A stretch of DNA of 64,000 nucleotides from Bradyrhizobium lablabi (GCF_018131005.1 NZ_JAFCJK010000001.1:186001-250000), one strand, 5' to 3'. Shown: positions 52,026-62,585, numbered from the stretch's first letter. Translations and numbers: made by a program. The notes: generated by a model from the sequence alone, not told the origin.

Positions 52026-52757
52026 TCATGACCGAAACAATCTCGTATATTGCGTCTCGTGCCGCAAGGTTGCGAGATCGGCACGGAAGGTCGCGCTGCC
52101 GAGGTCTTCCAGCGACGCCGCGCCGGCACGCCGCGCGGTCTCGGTGACCAGGGGTTCGAGATCCGCCAGCACGCGCTGGCTGTCGGTCTGCCCCAGCGGG
52201 ATCAGCCTGGCGCCCGCTGAAATCCAGTTCGAGACTACCGCGTGAAAGAAGGCGTGCAGCACAGGCTCCGGCGGAATGCCGTGCGCAGCGGCCACAAGGC
52301 CGACCGCGACCGGATAGACGATCGGGCCGTCGCAGGACGCGATCAAAGTTTCGAGGCCCGCCACATTCCAGGCACTGCATGCGATGTCGATAAAGGCGCG
52401 CCCCTGCGTCGTGGTTTCGAGCTGACGCTCGCGCGAGGGTACGAAGGCCGCGGCAAGCTCGGCGAGTTCCTTCAATCTGGCGGCATCGCGCGCTGCTGCG
52501 GCCTGATGCGTCTGCGCGAGGAATATGCCGTCGCAAAATCCGCTTCCGTCGGCAAGCATCGCTGCGAGCCACCCGCGCAGCGATGCGGCATCCGTGATGT
52601 CGCCCGCCTCCACCGCCCATTCGATGCCGCTGGAATAGGAGAACGCGCCGACCGGAAAGGAAGGCGACAGCCAGGTCATCAGCCGGTACAGCGCCGCCGC
52701 CTCACTCTTTGTCATCCCGCCGCGGATCGCGGCGAGATCCGGCTCATTTGTGGTCAT
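52026..52757 (-). CDS. ureF: urease accessory protein UreF
   Basis: The 243-residue all-helical protein has [20 protein letters not shown] followed by [12 protein letters not shown], and the conserved LPLGQT-like element [15 protein letters not shown]. It gates nickel transfer from UreG to the apo-urease/UreD complex. ATG 52757 ([14 protein letters not shown]) overlaps the end of ureE by 14 bases. An internal ATG at 52715 ([10 protein letters not shown]) is an alternative start. The much longer open frame upstream is the antisense-like shadow of the ureE histidine tail and is rejected. Confidence 0.92.
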   Translation of the reverse strand: MTTNEPDLAAIRGGMTKSEAAALYRLMTWLSPSFPVGAFSYSSGIEWAVEAGDITDAASLRGWLAAMLADGSGFCDGIFLAQTHQAAAARDAARLKELAELAAAFVPSRERQLETTTQGRAFIDIACSAWNVAGLETLIASCDGPIVYPVAVGLVAAAHGIPPEPVLHAFFHAVVSNWISAGARLIPLGQTDSQRVLADLEPLVTETARRAGAASLEDLGSATFRADLATLRHETQYTRLFRS

Positions 52758-53394
52758 GAGCATGTGAGTGGCTGTGATCGTGGTCGCAATGCTCATCATG
52801 ACGGCGGCCATCACCGTGGTGATGGTGATCACCGTGGTGATCGTGATCACCGTGGTGATCGTGATCACCGTGGTGATCGTGATCACCGTGGTGATGGTGA
52901 TCACCGTGGTCGTGGCCAGCGGCATGATCGTGGTGATGATCGTGGCCGGTATCACCATGCGCATGCTCGGCATAGGCGCCGCCCTCGGGATCGAACGGTG
53001 CTTCAATCTCGATCACGCGCGCTCCCAGCCCCTTCACCATCGCCTCGATGACATGATCGCGGCGGATGCGCAGGCCCTTCGGCATGATCTGGGTCGGCAG
53101 ATGGCGGTTGCCTAGATGCCAGGCGACCCGGACCAGGTGATGCGGATCGCTGCCGCGAATTTCGACCAGCGGCTCGGGGGCGGCAACCACCTCGATCAGC
53201 CGGCCGTCCTCCAGCACCAGAGCATCCCCGCCACGCAACGCAACCGCACTTTCGAGATCGAGCAGGAATTCGAGCCCGCGCGTCGCCGTCATCGCCATCC
53301 GCCGCCGGTGCCGGTCGTCGAAATCGAGCACGACGGTGTCGACCGGCATTTCCTGCCAGCGATGCTGGCCCAGAACCTTCGTTGCGCGGATCAT
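52744..53394 (-). CDS. ureE: urease accessory nickel metallochaperone UreE with long His-rich tail
   Basis: The 216-residue protein has the UreE core ([73 protein letters not shown], about 1-140). A tail of about 70 residues follows, with runs of His and Asp built on HGDHDH repeats. The core binds nickel at the dimer interface and the tail stores or buffers nickel. The tail is encoded by a perfect or near-perfect 18-bp tandem repeat. It overlaps ureF. Confidence 0.94.
   Translation of the reverse strand: MIRATKVLGQHRWQEMPVDTVVLDFDDRHRRRMAMTATRGLEFLLDLESAVALRGGDALVLEDGRLIEVVAAPEPLVEIRGSDPHHLVRVAWHLGNRHLPTQIMPKGLRIRRDHVIEAMVKGLGARVIEIEAPFDPEGGAYAEHAHGDTGHDHHHDHAAGHDHGDHHHHGDHDHHGDHDHHGDHDHHGDHHHHGDGRRHDEHCDHDHSHSHAHDHK
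52811..52910. repeat. 18-bp tandem repeat in the ureE histidine tail
   Basis: Five full units of TCACCGTGGTGATSGTGA (52811-52900) and a partial sixth (52901-52910) run without gaps. Units differ only at one C/G position. The period is 18 bp, coding six residues per unit on the minus strand (HGDHDH or HGDHHH). Confidence 0.93.
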
Positions 53395-53431
53395 TCCCGT
53401 TTGCCTCGATACCCTTTGCGTTCGGTGGCTT

Positions 53432-53467
53432 CATCCTTCGAGACGGCGCTTCCCTCCTCAGGATGAG
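53432..53467. repeat. dispersed TTCGAGACG...CTCCTCAGGATGA repeat, copy 2
   Basis: CATCCTTCGAGACGGCGCTT then CCCTCCTCAGGATGAG is the second copy of the element seen at 38077-38115. Confidence 0.7.
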
Positions 53468-53535
53468 GTCCTGGCTCCTCACGGTGAGGAGCGCGGTAAT
53501 GCCGCGCCTCCCGGACCACGAGGCCAAGGAGCGAG

Positions 53536-53642
53536 ATACGCGCTAAAGCGTGATGGAATCTGGCCGAACCATTATCACGCTTCAGCTTCTCCCTTGAACA
53601 AAGATCCCTTCGGAGAACTGCACCTTTTCCGGATCACGCTCT
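53536..53642. repeat. intergenic repeat ending TTTTCCGGATCACGCTCTAG
   Basis: The gap between ureE and the monooxygenase-fold gene contains TAAAGCGTGATGGAATCTGG and its partly inverse ATTATCACGCTT, then TTTTCCGGATCACGCTCTAG. The end is related to the GATCATGCTC repeat at 23433. No gene is seen here. Confidence 0.45.
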
Positions 53643-53940
53643 AGAACTTCTCGATCTTGCCGTCGCTGATGATCTCGATCACCGTCGGCGTGGCGCGCAG
53701 CGGCGTCGAATATTCGCGCCAGACCTTGCTGTGCGGCGCCTTGCTGTGCGCGGTCAGATCGTCGCGGGTCTCCCAGCGCTCCACCACCACGTACAGATTG
53801 GGGTCGTTCACGCTAACGTGCCCCTCATAGGAGACGCAGCCCTTCTCCTTGCGCGTCTCGGCAATACAGGCCTTGTGGCCTCTGATGTAATCGTCCCGCG
53901 CTTCTGGCTTCATCTGGGTCGTGGCGATGACATAGATCAT
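53641..53940 (-). CDS. antibiotic-biosynthesis-monooxygenase (ABM) fold protein
   Basis: The 99-residue protein MIYVIATTQMKPEARDDYIR, CIAETRKEKGCVSYEGHVSV, YVVVERWETRDDLTAHSKAP has the dimeric alpha/beta ABM fold (quinol monooxygenase YgiN-like). The usual E-R-W and H motifs are present. The substrate is unknown. It sits between ureC and ureE on the same strand, which is not a standard place, so it may be a passenger or a quinone-related enzyme expressed with urease. ATG 53940 is preferred over a start four codons earlier. Confidence 0.85.
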   Translation of the reverse strand: MIYVIATTQMKPEARDDYIRGHKACIAETRKEKGCVSYEGHVSVNDPNLYVVVERWETRDDLTAHSKAPHSKVWREYSTPLRATPTVIEIISDGKIEKF

Positions 53941-54054
53941 GGCTTGTCTCACTTTTTCTTGCCGATGGACCTCGACTTTCGTCGGGCAGCCACGACTACA
54001 GTCGCGGCGAACTCCCCGGCTGTTTCTTTTGTGGCTTGGAAACCGGCAGGGAGT

Positions 54055-55770
54055 CTAGAACAAGAAATAGCGCTGCGCCATGGGCAACACCTCGGCCGGC
54101 GCGCAGGTCAAGAGCTCGCCGTCTGCGCGCACCTCATAGGTCTCGGGATCGACCTCGATATGAGGGGTTGCGTCATTGTGGATCATGCTCTTCTTTGAGA
54201 TCTTGCCGCGGGTATTTTTCACGGCGTAGAGCTTCTTGTCTATGCCAAGCTTGCGGGCAAGCCCGCCGCTGACGGCGGCCTTCGAGGTGAATACCACAGA
54301 CGAGGCGGTGAGTGCCTTGCCGAAGGCCGCGAACATCGGCTGGTAGTGCACCGGCTGCGGCGTCGGGATCGAGGCGTTGGCATCGCCCATCGGCGCCGCC
54401 ACGATCGAGCCGCCCTTGATGATGCAATCCGGCTTGACGCCGAAAAACGCCGGCGACCACAGCACGAGATCGGCGAGCTTGCCCTTCTCGACCGACCCGA
54501 TCAGATCGGAGACGCCATGCGCGATTGCCGGATTGATGGTGTATTTGGCGATATAGCGCTTGACGCGGAAATTGTCGTTGTCCTTACCCCTGTCCTCGGG
54601 AAGAGCGCCACGCTGTCTCTTCATCTTGTCCGCGGTCTGCCAGGTGCGGATGATGACCTCGCCGACGCGGCCCATGGCTTGCGAGTCCGACGACATCATC
54701 GACAGCGCGCCGAGATCATGCAGGATATCCTCGGCGGCGATCGTCTCCTTCCGGATACGGCTCTCGGCGAACGCAAGATCTTCAGCGATCGAAGGATCGA
54801 GGTGGTGGCACACCATCAGCATGTCGAGATGCTCGTCGATGGTGTTGCAGGTGAACGGCCGTGTCGGGTTGGTCGAGGACGGCAGCACGTTCTTCAGGCC
54901 CGCGATCTTGATGATATCCGGCGCATGCCCGCCGCCGGCGCCTTCGGTGTGGAAGGCGTGGATGGTGCGGCCCTTGAACGCCCGCACCGTGTCTTCGACG
55001 AAGCCGGATTCGTTCAGCGTGTCCGAATGCAGCATCACCTGGACGTCGTAATCGTCGGCGACGGAGAGACAGGTATCGATCGTCGACGGCGTGGTGCCCC
55101 AATCCTCGTGCAGCTTCAGCGCGCAGGCGCCGGCCTTGACCATCTCGGCCAGCGCCGCCGGGCGCGATGAATTGCCCTTGCCGGAAAGGCCGAGATTGAC
55201 CGGGAAGGCATCGAGCGACTGGATCATCCGCGCGATGTGCCACGGCCCAGGCGTGCAGGTGGTCGCGAAGGTGCCATGCGACGGTCCGGTGCCTCCCCCA
55301 AGCATCGAGGTGACCCCGGACATCAGCGCATGTTCGATCTGCTGCGGGCAGATGAAATGGATGTGACTGTCGAAACCGCCCGCGGTGAGAATCTTGCCTT
55401 CGCCGGCGATCACGTCGGTGCCGGGCCCGATGATGATGGTCACGTTGGGCTGGATATCGGGATTGCCGGCCTTGCCGATCGCCGCGACCATGCCTTCCTT
55501 GATGCCGACGTCGGCCTTCACGATCCCCCAGTGATCGACGATCAGCGCGTTGGTGATGACAGTGTCGACCGCGCCCTGCTTGTTGGTCACCTGCGACTGC
55601 CCCATGCCGTCGCGGATCACCTTGCCCCCGCCGAACTTCACCTCCTCGCCATAGGTCGTGAGATCCTTTTCAACCTCGATAACGAGATTGGTGTCGGCAA
55701 GCCGCACCTTGTCTCCGGTGGTCGGCCCGAACATGCCGGCATAGACGGAACGTTTGATTTTGATGCTCAC
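54055..55770 (-). CDS. ureC: urease alpha subunit
   Basis: The 571-residue protein has all active-site elements: [13 protein letters not shown] (two nickel His), the carbamylated lysine in [42 protein letters not shown] (nickel His), [21 protein letters not shown] (the mobile flap with its His) and [10 protein letters not shown] with the nickel-binding Asp. It hydrolyses urea to ammonia and carbamate. It starts at GTG 55770 with AGGAG 8 bases upstream; this GTGA overlaps the stop of the HD-domain gene. Confidence 0.97.
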   Translation of the reverse strand: MSIKIKRSVYAGMFGPTTGDKVRLADTNLVIEVEKDLTTYGEEVKFGGGKVIRDGMGQSQVTNKQGAVDTVITNALIVDHWGIVKADVGIKEGMVAAIGKAGNPDIQPNVTIIIGPGTDVIAGEGKILTAGGFDSHIHFICPQQIEHALMSGVTSMLGGGTGPSHGTFATTCTPGPWHIARMIQSLDAFPVNLGLSGKGNSSRPAALAEMVKAGACALKLHEDWGTTPSTIDTCLSVADDYDVQVMLHSDTLNESGFVEDTVRAFKGRTIHAFHTEGAGGGHAPDIIKIAGLKNVLPSSTNPTRPFTCNTIDEHLDMLMVCHHLDPSIAEDLAFAESRIRKETIAAEDILHDLGALSMMSSDSQAMGRVGEVIIRTWQTADKMKRQRGALPEDRGKDNDNFRVKRYIAKYTINPAIAHGVSDLIGSVEKGKLADLVLWSPAFFGVKPDCIIKGGSIVAAPMGDANASIPTPQPVHYQPMFAAFGKALTASSVVFTSKAAVSGGLARKLGIDKKLYAVKNTRGKISKKSMIHNDATPHIEVDPETYEVRADGELLTCAPAEVLPMAQRYFLF

Positions 55771-56306
55771 AGCGCGCTCCTTGCAAGCCTGACGGTATCG
55801 TCGAATGTCTGGTCGAGCAGCGCATTGCCGCCGCGGCATCCGGCTACGACTTTTTCAGCCCATCCGACGTAGTCGATCAGATCGTCGCGCTCTTCCTTGC
55901 TCGGATTCGGCACGATGCGGGCGCGGATGTTGCTGACCTTGTCTGCGATCTTGATCAGCTTGGCGCCCACCGACTTATGCGGAGCCTCCTCGATCTGCCT
56001 TTGCCGCCGCACCAGCTTTGGCAGGGTCATGTCGTCAGTGACCTCGACGACCAGATCGGCGATGTGCTCGCCGAATTTTTCCGCAAGCTCCGCGCGCGTC
56101 GTGCCAGTGTCCTCGATGGTGTCGTGCAGCCAGCCCGCCGCGACCAGTTCGGCATCGGCGCCATCCGTCACCTGAGCGAGCAAGCTCGCGACCTCGGCGA
56201 GGTGGTTGATGTAGGGCTCGTTGCCACGCCCCTTGCGCGCCATGCCGTTGTGACGGCGTGCGGCAAGCGCGGCAGCTTCGGAGACAAGGCGGATCGCGGG
56301 AAGCAT
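55767..56306 (-). CDS. HD-domain hydrolase (SpoT/MESH1-like) inside the urease operon
   Basis: The roughly 179-residue protein has [21 protein letters not shown], the metal-binding [11 protein letters not shown] (HD and ED), VEVTDD and KIADKVSNI, in the order of RelA/SpoT and MESH1 hydrolase domains. These cleave (p)ppGpp or related nucleotides; no synthetase or TGS domain is present. It lies between ureB and ureC and is coupled to ureC by a GTGA overlap. ATG 56306 is preferred; GTG 56339 is an alternative. The substrate here is unproven. Confidence 0.87.
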   Translation of the reverse strand: MLPAIRLVSEAAALAARRHNGMARKGRGNEPYINHLAEVASLLAQVTDGADAELVAAGWLHDTIEDTGTTRAELAEKFGEHIADLVVEVTDDMTLPKLVRRQRQIEEAPHKSVGAKLIKIADKVSNIRARIVPNPSKEERDDLIDYVGWAEKVVAGCRGGNALLDQTFDDTVRLARSAL

Positions 56307-56451
56307 CGCGTCACGACGTCTGTTGTTCACGCGCACCACGGATTTGGCAGACGACGGACCGCAACATCGCTTCGGCCGGAGCCCGGGGGTTCCCCCTCTC
56401 CCGGTCCCTGACCCGCAAGTGGGGAAAGAGCGTGACTGACCTGCTCACCTC

Positions 56452-56769
56452 TCAGGCGCCAGCGGTTGCCGGTTGCTTTTCCCCTCGCCGCGTAGACCGC
56501 AAGTCCTGCTTGCCGGCGTGGGCGACGAGCTGAACCTCGCGGGTCTGGCCGGGCTCGAAGCGGACGGCGGTGCCTGCAGGGATGTTGAGGCGCATGCCAC
56601 GAGCCTTCTTGCGGTCGAACCGCAGCGCCGCGTTGGTCTCGAAGAAGTGGTAGTGCGAACCGACCTGGATCGGACGGTCGCCGGTATTGGCAACCGAGAT
56701 CGTTATCGCCTTGCGACCTGCATTGAGCTCGATCTCACCGTCCTTGATGAAAAATTCGCCGGGAATCAT
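56452..56769 (-). CDS. ureB: urease beta subunit
   Basis: The 105-residue protein [20 protein letters not shown] then [40 protein letters not shown] is canonical UreB, a structural subunit of the urease trimer. GGAGG lies about 6 bases before ATG 56769 (a second ATG directly upstream is possible). The gap of 145 bases to the HD-domain gene holds no gene. Confidence 0.95.
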   Translation of the reverse strand: MIPGEFFIKDGEIELNAGRKAITISVANTGDRPIQVGSHYHFFETNAALRFDRKKARGMRLNIPAGTAVRFEPGQTREVQLVAHAGKQDLRSTRRGEKQPATAGA

Positions 56770-56880
56770 CATTCTTCCTCCGTCAATCCGAGACGCGCCA
56801 CGCTGAGCGTGGAATTTCGATTTCAGCCTCAGCATCCCCGTCAGGCCGCCGCACGGTCATGCGGGAATGAGGCACTTGGT

Positions 56881-57183
56881 CTAACGGATCGGCTCGTGCA
56901 CAGTGACGAGCTTGGTGCCGTCGGGAAATGTCGCCTCGACCTGAATGTCGTGGATCATCTCGGGGATCCCGGTCATCACCTGGTCGCGCGTCAAAACCGT
57001 CGCGCCCGTTTGCATCAGTTCGGCAACCGTCCGCCCGTCGCGCGCGCCCTCGACGATGAAATCGGTGATCAACGCGACCGCTTCCGGATGATTGAGCTTG
57101 AGGCCGCGCTCGAGCCTGCGGCGCGCCGTTATGGCCGCCATCGAAACCAGGAGCTTTTCCTTCTCTCGGGGGGACAAATTCAT
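56881..57183 (-). CDS. ureA: urease gamma subunit
   Basis: The 100-residue protein [68 protein letters not shown] is canonical UreA. It forms the urease core with UreB and UreC. ATG 57183 is the family start although no strong ribosome site is visible. It follows ureD by 28 bases. Confidence 0.96.
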   Translation of the reverse strand: MNLSPREKEKLLVSMAAITARRRLERGLKLNHPEAVALITDFIVEGARDGRTVAELMQTGATVLTRDQVMTGIPEMIHDIQVEATFPDGTKLVTVHEPIR

Positions 57184-57211
57184 GAAACTACTCTGACGCG
57201 TCCTTCGAACT

Positions 57212-58048
57212 CTAGTTGAGCCACAGCCTCGGCAGCGGGCCGGCTGAGGCACGGCCGAGCACCGTCAGCATGTCGGCACGGAGCTGAGCCGCATCTTGGG
57301 CGCAGAAGCGCGCCATTGCAAACCCATTCCACGCCGAGATGCCAACTTCACCCCCAAAAGTATGAGCCGCGTCGCGGATCCGCGCGACCACTGCTTCGTC
57401 GCCCGGCACGATCAGCGCAGTTCCGATCGCGGCGCCGCCATTGGCGATCGCTGGTCTTGCAAGCTTCTCGCCGATCTCCCCGTCGAGCCGAACGGTCTCG
57501 GCGAACACCAGCCGGCCGCCGCGGCGCATCCGCCAGCGGTCGACGAATTCACCGTGCCGCATCGTCTCTCCCATCGCGGTGCGGCCGAACACCACGATTT
57601 CGCAGAGCAGGAGCGAGGCGTCCTCCGCGAGGTCGATCTCGAAGCACCGCTCGATGCGAGCGCGGTCGAACAGGATGGTCTCCTGCGGCAACCATGCGAG
57701 ATGCGCGCCGGCGCCGGCCTTCAAGGCGATGCCGAGCCGAGCAGCAGCGCCCGGCGCGCGGTAGACCTTTTCCGCCGCAGCCGTCGTCAGCGTCAACCGG
57801 GCGCCCTCGCCAGTTTCAATCTCGATGTCGAAGCTGTCACCACCGGCAATGCCGCCGGCGGTATTGACCAACATGGCCGACAGCCCTTCATCCTCCGGCG
57901 ATGGAAAGCGGACGCGCAGCGATCCCGATTCATGAAGGTCACCGCGCCGGGTTACGCCATCCCGCAAGCGCACACCGAACCGCACCGCGCCCTGGGCACG
58001 GTTAGCTGCAAATGTCGCTGTCGCAGCGCTTGCGATTTCAGTCAGCAT
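57212..58048 (-). CDS. ureD: urease accessory protein UreD
   Basis: The 278-residue beta-helical protein has [50 protein letters not shown] and [12 protein letters not shown], all standard UreD (UreH) motifs. It binds apo-urease and receives nickel from the UreF/UreG complex. It starts 51 bases after urtE, linking the urea importer to the enzyme operon. Confidence 0.95.
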   Translation of the reverse strand: MLTEIASAATATFAANRAQGAVRFGVRLRDGVTRRGDLHESGSLRVRFPSPEDEGLSAMLVNTAGGIAGGDSFDIEIETGEGARLTLTTAAAEKVYRAPGAAARLGIALKAGAGAHLAWLPQETILFDRARIERCFEIDLAEDASLLLCEIVVFGRTAMGETMRHGEFVDRWRMRRGGRLVFAETVRLDGEIGEKLARPAIANGGAAIGTALIVPGDEAVVARIRDAAHTFGGEVGISAWNGFAMARFCAQDAAQLRADMLTVLGRASAGPLPRLWLN

Positions 58049-58099
58049 CTATCCCCACACTCTACATCCGCGGCCACCACGAGCCGCGCAACAACTTCA

Positions 58100-58795
58100 C
58101 TACAGCGCCATCTGGCGGCTGATCTCAGCGGAATCGAGACTCGACCGGTCGCAGGCATATTTTACCGCGCCGCGGTCCATCACGGCGAAACTGTCGCCGA
58201 GTTCGCAAGCGAAGTCGAGATATTGTTCGACCAGCACGATCGCGATGTTGCCGAGGTTACGCAGATAGGAGATGGCGCGGCCGATGTCCTTGATGATCGA
58301 GGGCTGGATGCCCTCGGTCGGCTCGTCCAGCAGCAGCAGCTTTGGCCGCATCACCAGCGCGCGGCCGATCGCGAGCTGTTGCTGCTGGCCGCCGGAGAGG
58401 TCGCCGCCGCGTCGCCCGAGCATGGTCTGCAGTACCGGGAACAGAGAGAACACATCATCGGGAATGTTGCGGTCCTCTCGCTTCAGCGGGCCGAAGCCGG
58501 TTTTGAGGTTTTCCTCTACCGTCAATAGCGGGAAGATCTCGCGGCCCTGCGGCACGAAGCCGATGCCGCGCCGGGCTCGCTCGTAGGGCTTCAACGCGGT
58601 GATGTCCTTGCCATCGAAATTGATCGCACCCGAGGCGATCGGATACTGGCCGACCATGGCGCGCAGCAACGAGGTCTTGCCGACGCCATTGCGCCCGAGC
58701 ACGCAGGTGACCTTGCCGGCCTCGGCCGTCAGCGACACGCCGCGCAACGCCTGCGCCGCGCCGTAGAACAGGTTGATATGATCGACCTTCAGCAT
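58100..58795 (-). CDS. urtE: urea ABC transporter ATP-binding subunit UrtE
   Basis: The 231-residue ATPase has Walker A VLGRNGVGKTS, GFVPQGREIFPLLTVEENLK, signature LSGGQQQQ, Walker B KLLLLDEPTEGIQP and the H-loop LVEQYLDFA. Its close tie to urtD, urtC and urease makes urea the likely substrate. It is the second ATPase of the HAAT-type urea importer. Confidence 0.94.
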   Translation of the reverse strand: MLKVDHINLFYGAAQALRGVSLTAEAGKVTCVLGRNGVGKTSLLRAMVGQYPIASGAINFDGKDITALKPYERARRGIGFVPQGREIFPLLTVEENLKTGFGPLKREDRNIPDDVFSLFPVLQTMLGRRGGDLSGGQQQQLAIGRALVMRPKLLLLDEPTEGIQPSIIKDIGRAISYLRNLGNIAIVLVEQYLDFACELGDSFAVMDRGAVKYACDRSSLDSAEISRQMAL

Positions 58796-58917
58796 GCGCG
58801 ACCTCCGGCCGTGATGCGACGAATGCCGAATGGCGAATAGCGAACGGTAAGAATTGCCGCGCTCATGTCTCCATACATCCCTATTCGCTACCCGCTATTC
58901 GCTACGCGCCCTACCGG
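58796..58917. repeat. urtD-urtE spacer with GCGAATAGCG repeats
   Basis: The 122-base spacer contains GCGAATGGCGAATAGCGAAC near 58833 and, inverted and doubled, TATTCGCTACCCGCTATTCG near 58882. These can fold into a long hairpin within the urt transcript. It looks like an inserted repeat element, since the neighbouring junctions are tight. Confidence 0.6.
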
Positions 58918-59679
<762 letters not shown>

Positions 59680-59683
59680 GGGC

Positions 59684-60853
59684 CTACTCCGCCGGATTCG
59701 GTTCGCTGATGCCGTCTTCGCGCGCGGCGCTGATGTCGTCGGCCGAGGCGCGCTGCGCCTTCCACGGCTCCCACCACGCGTTGAAGGTGCCCACGATGCC
59801 CTTGGGCAAGAGCAGCGTCACCAGGATGAACAGCGCGCCGAGCATGAACAGCCAGTAGGGCGCGAGTGGTCCCGAGGTGAAGAGCGTCTTGGCGTAGTTC
59901 ACGACGACCGCGCCGAGCGCCGCGCCGACCAGCGTGCCGCGGCCACCGACCGCGACCCAGATCACCGCTTCGATCGAGTTGCCGGGCGCGAATTCGCTCG
60001 GGTTGATGATGCCGACCTGCGGCACATAGAGCGCCCCCGCCACACCTGCCATGCAGGCCGACAGCGTAAACACGAACAGCTTGTATGATTCGACGCGGTA
60101 GCCGAGGAAGCGGGTGCGGCTTTCGGCGTCGCGTACCGCGATCAGCACCTTGCCAAGCTTCGAGGTGACCACGACGCGGCAAATCAAGAAGGAGACCAGA
60201 AGCGCGAGGCAGCTCAGCAGGAACAGCGCGCAGCGCGTGCCGTCGGCCTGCACGTTGAAGCCGAGGATGTCCTTGAAATCGGTCAGCCCGTTGTTGCCGC
60301 CGAACCCGAAATCGTTGCGGAAGAAGCCGAGCAGGAGCGCATAGGTCATCGCCTGGGTGATGATCGAGAGGTAGACGCCGGTGACCCGCGAGCGGAACGC
60401 CAACCAGCCGAAGCAGAACGCCAGCAGTCCGGGTACCAGCAGCACCATCAGCGCGGCGAAGGCAAAGTTGTCGAAGCCGTACCAGTACCAGGGCAGCCTG
60501 TCCCAGTTCAGGAACACCATGAAGTCGGGCAGGATCGGATTGCCGTAGACGCCGCGGCTGCCGATCTGGCGCATCAGGTACATGCCCATGGCGTAGCCGC
60601 CGAGCGCGAAGAAGGCGCCATGACCGAGCGACAGGATGCCGCAATAGCCCCAGATCAGGTCGATCGACAGTGCAAGGATCGCGTAGCAGACATACTTGCC
60701 CCATAGCGCCACCAGATAGGTCGGCACCTGGAAGATCGAGCCCTGCGGCAGGAGCAGGTTCGACAGCGGGATCAGCACACCGACGGCGGCGACGATCAGG
60801 ATGAAGCTGGTCGCGGCGCGGTCGAGCGAGCGGGTGAGGATGTGCGGCGTCAT
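59684..60853 (-). CDS. urtC: urea ABC transporter permease UrtC
   Basis: The 389-residue permease of the LivM type has about ten helices and the UrtC-specific WGYCGILSLGHGAFFALGGY, then NNGLTDFKDILGF and RDAESRTRFLGYRVESYKLF. It forms the channel with UrtB. Its ATG overlaps the urtB stop (ATGA). Confidence 0.95.
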   Translation of the reverse strand: MTPHILTRSLDRAATSFILIVAAVGVLIPLSNLLLPQGSIFQVPTYLVALWGKYVCYAILALSIDLIWGYCGILSLGHGAFFALGGYAMGMYLMRQIGSRGVYGNPILPDFMVFLNWDRLPWYWYGFDNFAFAALMVLLVPGLLAFCFGWLAFRSRVTGVYLSIITQAMTYALLLGFFRNDFGFGGNNGLTDFKDILGFNVQADGTRCALFLLSCLALLVSFLICRVVVTSKLGKVLIAVRDAESRTRFLGYRVESYKLFVFTLSACMAGVAGALYVPQVGIINPSEFAPGNSIEAVIWVAVGGRGTLVGAALGAVVVNYAKTLFTSGPLAPYWLFMLGALFILVTLLLPKGIVGTFNAWWEPWKAQRASADDISAAREDGISEPNPAE

Positions 60854-62463
60854 GCTTCCACCGCCCGCCCCTTGAGTGCGAACAGGCCGCGCGGCCGCTT
60901 CTGGATGAACAGGATGATCAGCACCAGGATCGCGATCTTGCCAAGCACCGCGCCGGCCACCGGCTCGAGGAACTTGTTGGCGATACCGAGCGTGAAGGCG
61001 CCAACCAGCGTGCCCCAGAGATTGCCGACGCCGCCGAACACCACGACCATGAAGCTGTCGATGATGTAGCTCTGGCCGAGGTTCGGGCTGACATTGTCGA
61101 TTTGCGACAGGGCGACGCCGGCGATGCCGGCGATGCCCGAGCCGAGGCCGAAGGTCAGCGCGTCGACGCGCGAGGTGGCAATTCCCATCGAGGCCGCCAT
61201 GCGGCGGTTCTGCGTGACCGCGCGCATCTCGAGCCCAAGCGAAGTATAGCGCAGCATCGCGAGCAGGATCGCGAACACGGCGAGCGTGAAGCAGAGGATC
61301 CAGAGGCGGTTATAGGTGATGGTGATCTGGCCGAGGTCGAAAGCGCCGCTCATCCAGGACGGATTGCCGACCTCGCGGTTGGTCGGGCCGAACACGGTGC
61401 GCACCGCCTGCTGCAGTACGAGCGACAGGCCCCAGGTCGCAAGCAGTGTTTCCAGCGGGCGGCCGTACAGGAAGCGGATGATGCCGCGCTCGATCAGCAC
61501 GCCGATGCCGCCCGCAACCAGGAAAGCGAGCGGCACTGCGATCAGCAGCGAATAGTCGAACAGGCCGGGATAGCGGGTGCGGATCACCTCCTGCACCACG
61601 AACGTGGTGTAGGCTCCGAGCATCACCATCTCGCCATGCGCCATGTTGATGACCCCCATCACGCCAAAGGTGATGGCAAGCCCGATCGCGGCGAGCAGCA
61701 GCACCGAGCCGAGCGAAATGCCGTACCAGGCGTTCTGGACCGCCGACCACGTCGCCAGATTGCTCTGGATCGAGGAGATCGCGCCGGCCGCGGCCTTGGC
61801 GACCAGTGGCGGCTGGTCGGCGCCGAGGCTCGTCAAGAGAGCCATGGCTTCCTGGTCGCCGCGCGCCTTGATCACGGCGATGGCTTCGAGCTTGTCATTT
61901 TCGGAGGCATCAGGCTTGAACAGGATGATGGCGGCGCGCGCCTCGGCAAAGGCCTGTTTGGTCGCCTTGTTGGCTTCGTTGGCGAGCGCGCTTTCGACGG
62001 TGGCGAGCGCGCTCTCCTCGTGGCTCTTGAACACCGACTGCGCCGCCGCCAGGCGCTTGGCGGGGTCCGGCGATAACAGGGTCAGGCCCCCGAGCGCGGC
62101 CTCCACGGTGCGCCGCAGACGGTTGTTGAGGCGGACGGGTGCAGTGCCGTCCGGCAGCTTGTTGACGGCGGTGCCGGTTGCAGCATCGATGACCTTGTCG
62201 TCGGCCCCGGTGATGAAGACCTTCTTGGTCTCGGGATCGGCCGACAGGCGGCCATCCTGCAGGGCGCTGATGATCGGGAAGGCAAGCGGATTTCCGGACG
62301 CCGCGATCTCGCCGACCGCCTCCTCGGTGTCGGAGAATTCGTCATTGGCAAACTTGGCGACCGAGTCCTCGAACGAGCCGGCGAACGCCGGCAAGGTAAC
62401 GCTGCCGAGCAACAAGATCGACAGAAACAACGCGCGAAGGCGGTCAAGACAAGAGACAAACAC
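60850..62463 (-). CDS. urtB: urea ABC transporter permease UrtB
   Basis: The 537-residue protein has a signal-like helix, a helical periplasmic domain of about 210 residues (HEESALATVESALANEANKA, LEAIAVIKARGDQEAMALL) and a LivH-type permease (LAITFGVMGVINMAHGEMVM, AVTQNRRMAASMGI, VVFGGVGNLWGTL). The long N-terminal domain is a known feature of UrtB in proteobacteria. It starts at GTG 62463, after a hairpin that separates it from urtA. Confidence 0.94.
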   Translation of the reverse strand: MFVSCLDRLRALFLSILLLGSVTLPAFAGSFEDSVAKFANDEFSDTEEAVGEIAASGNPLAFPIISALQDGRLSADPETKKVFITGADDKVIDAATGTAVNKLPDGTAPVRLNNRLRRTVEAALGGLTLLSPDPAKRLAAAQSVFKSHEESALATVESALANEANKATKQAFAEARAAIILFKPDASENDKLEAIAVIKARGDQEAMALLTSLGADQPPLVAKAAAGAISSIQSNLATWSAVQNAWYGISLGSVLLLAAIGLAITFGVMGVINMAHGEMVMLGAYTTFVVQEVIRTRYPGLFDYSLLIAVPLAFLVAGGIGVLIERGIIRFLYGRPLETLLATWGLSLVLQQAVRTVFGPTNREVGNPSWMSGAFDLGQITITYNRLWILCFTLAVFAILLAMLRYTSLGLEMRAVTQNRRMAASMGIATSRVDALTFGLGSGIAGIAGVALSQIDNVSPNLGQSYIIDSFMVVVFGGVGNLWGTLVGAFTLGIANKFLEPVAGAVLGKIAILVLIILFIQKRPRGLFALKGRAVEA

Positions 62464-62487
62464 GTGATAACCCCGGCAGGAGTGCGA

Positions 62488-62518
62488 GGAGAAGGCGGCG
62501 GACAGAGCCGCCTTCTCC
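62488..62518 (-). other. hairpin between urtA and urtB
   Basis: GGAGAAGGCGGC (62488-62499) and GCCGCCTTCTCC (62507-62518) form a perfect 12-bp stem with a 7-base loop. There is no T-run after it. It likely protects the urtA mRNA end or attenuates transcription, so the binding protein can outnumber the permease. Confidence 0.65.
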
Positions 62519-62585
62519 AGTGTCTTGGAAGATTGCTTGTTGTGTCGTTGATCAGATCATGGGCGACTTAGATCAGGAGCCTCAA

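Noticed and set aside
52811..52910. Tandem repeat as a possible CRISPR array
   Set aside because: Units are only 18 bp, contiguous, with no spacers, and lie in the ureE coding region.
52758..53006. Long N-terminal extension of ureF
   Set aside because: The extension is Thr/Ile/Val repeats from the frame-shifted ureE tail and has no UreF similarity.
52768..53115. Rightward frame rich in Val-Ile-Thr over the ureE tail
   Set aside because: It is an artefact of the 18-bp repeat, whose period is a multiple of three, so open frames recur on both strands. The minus-strand UreE frame has the domain.
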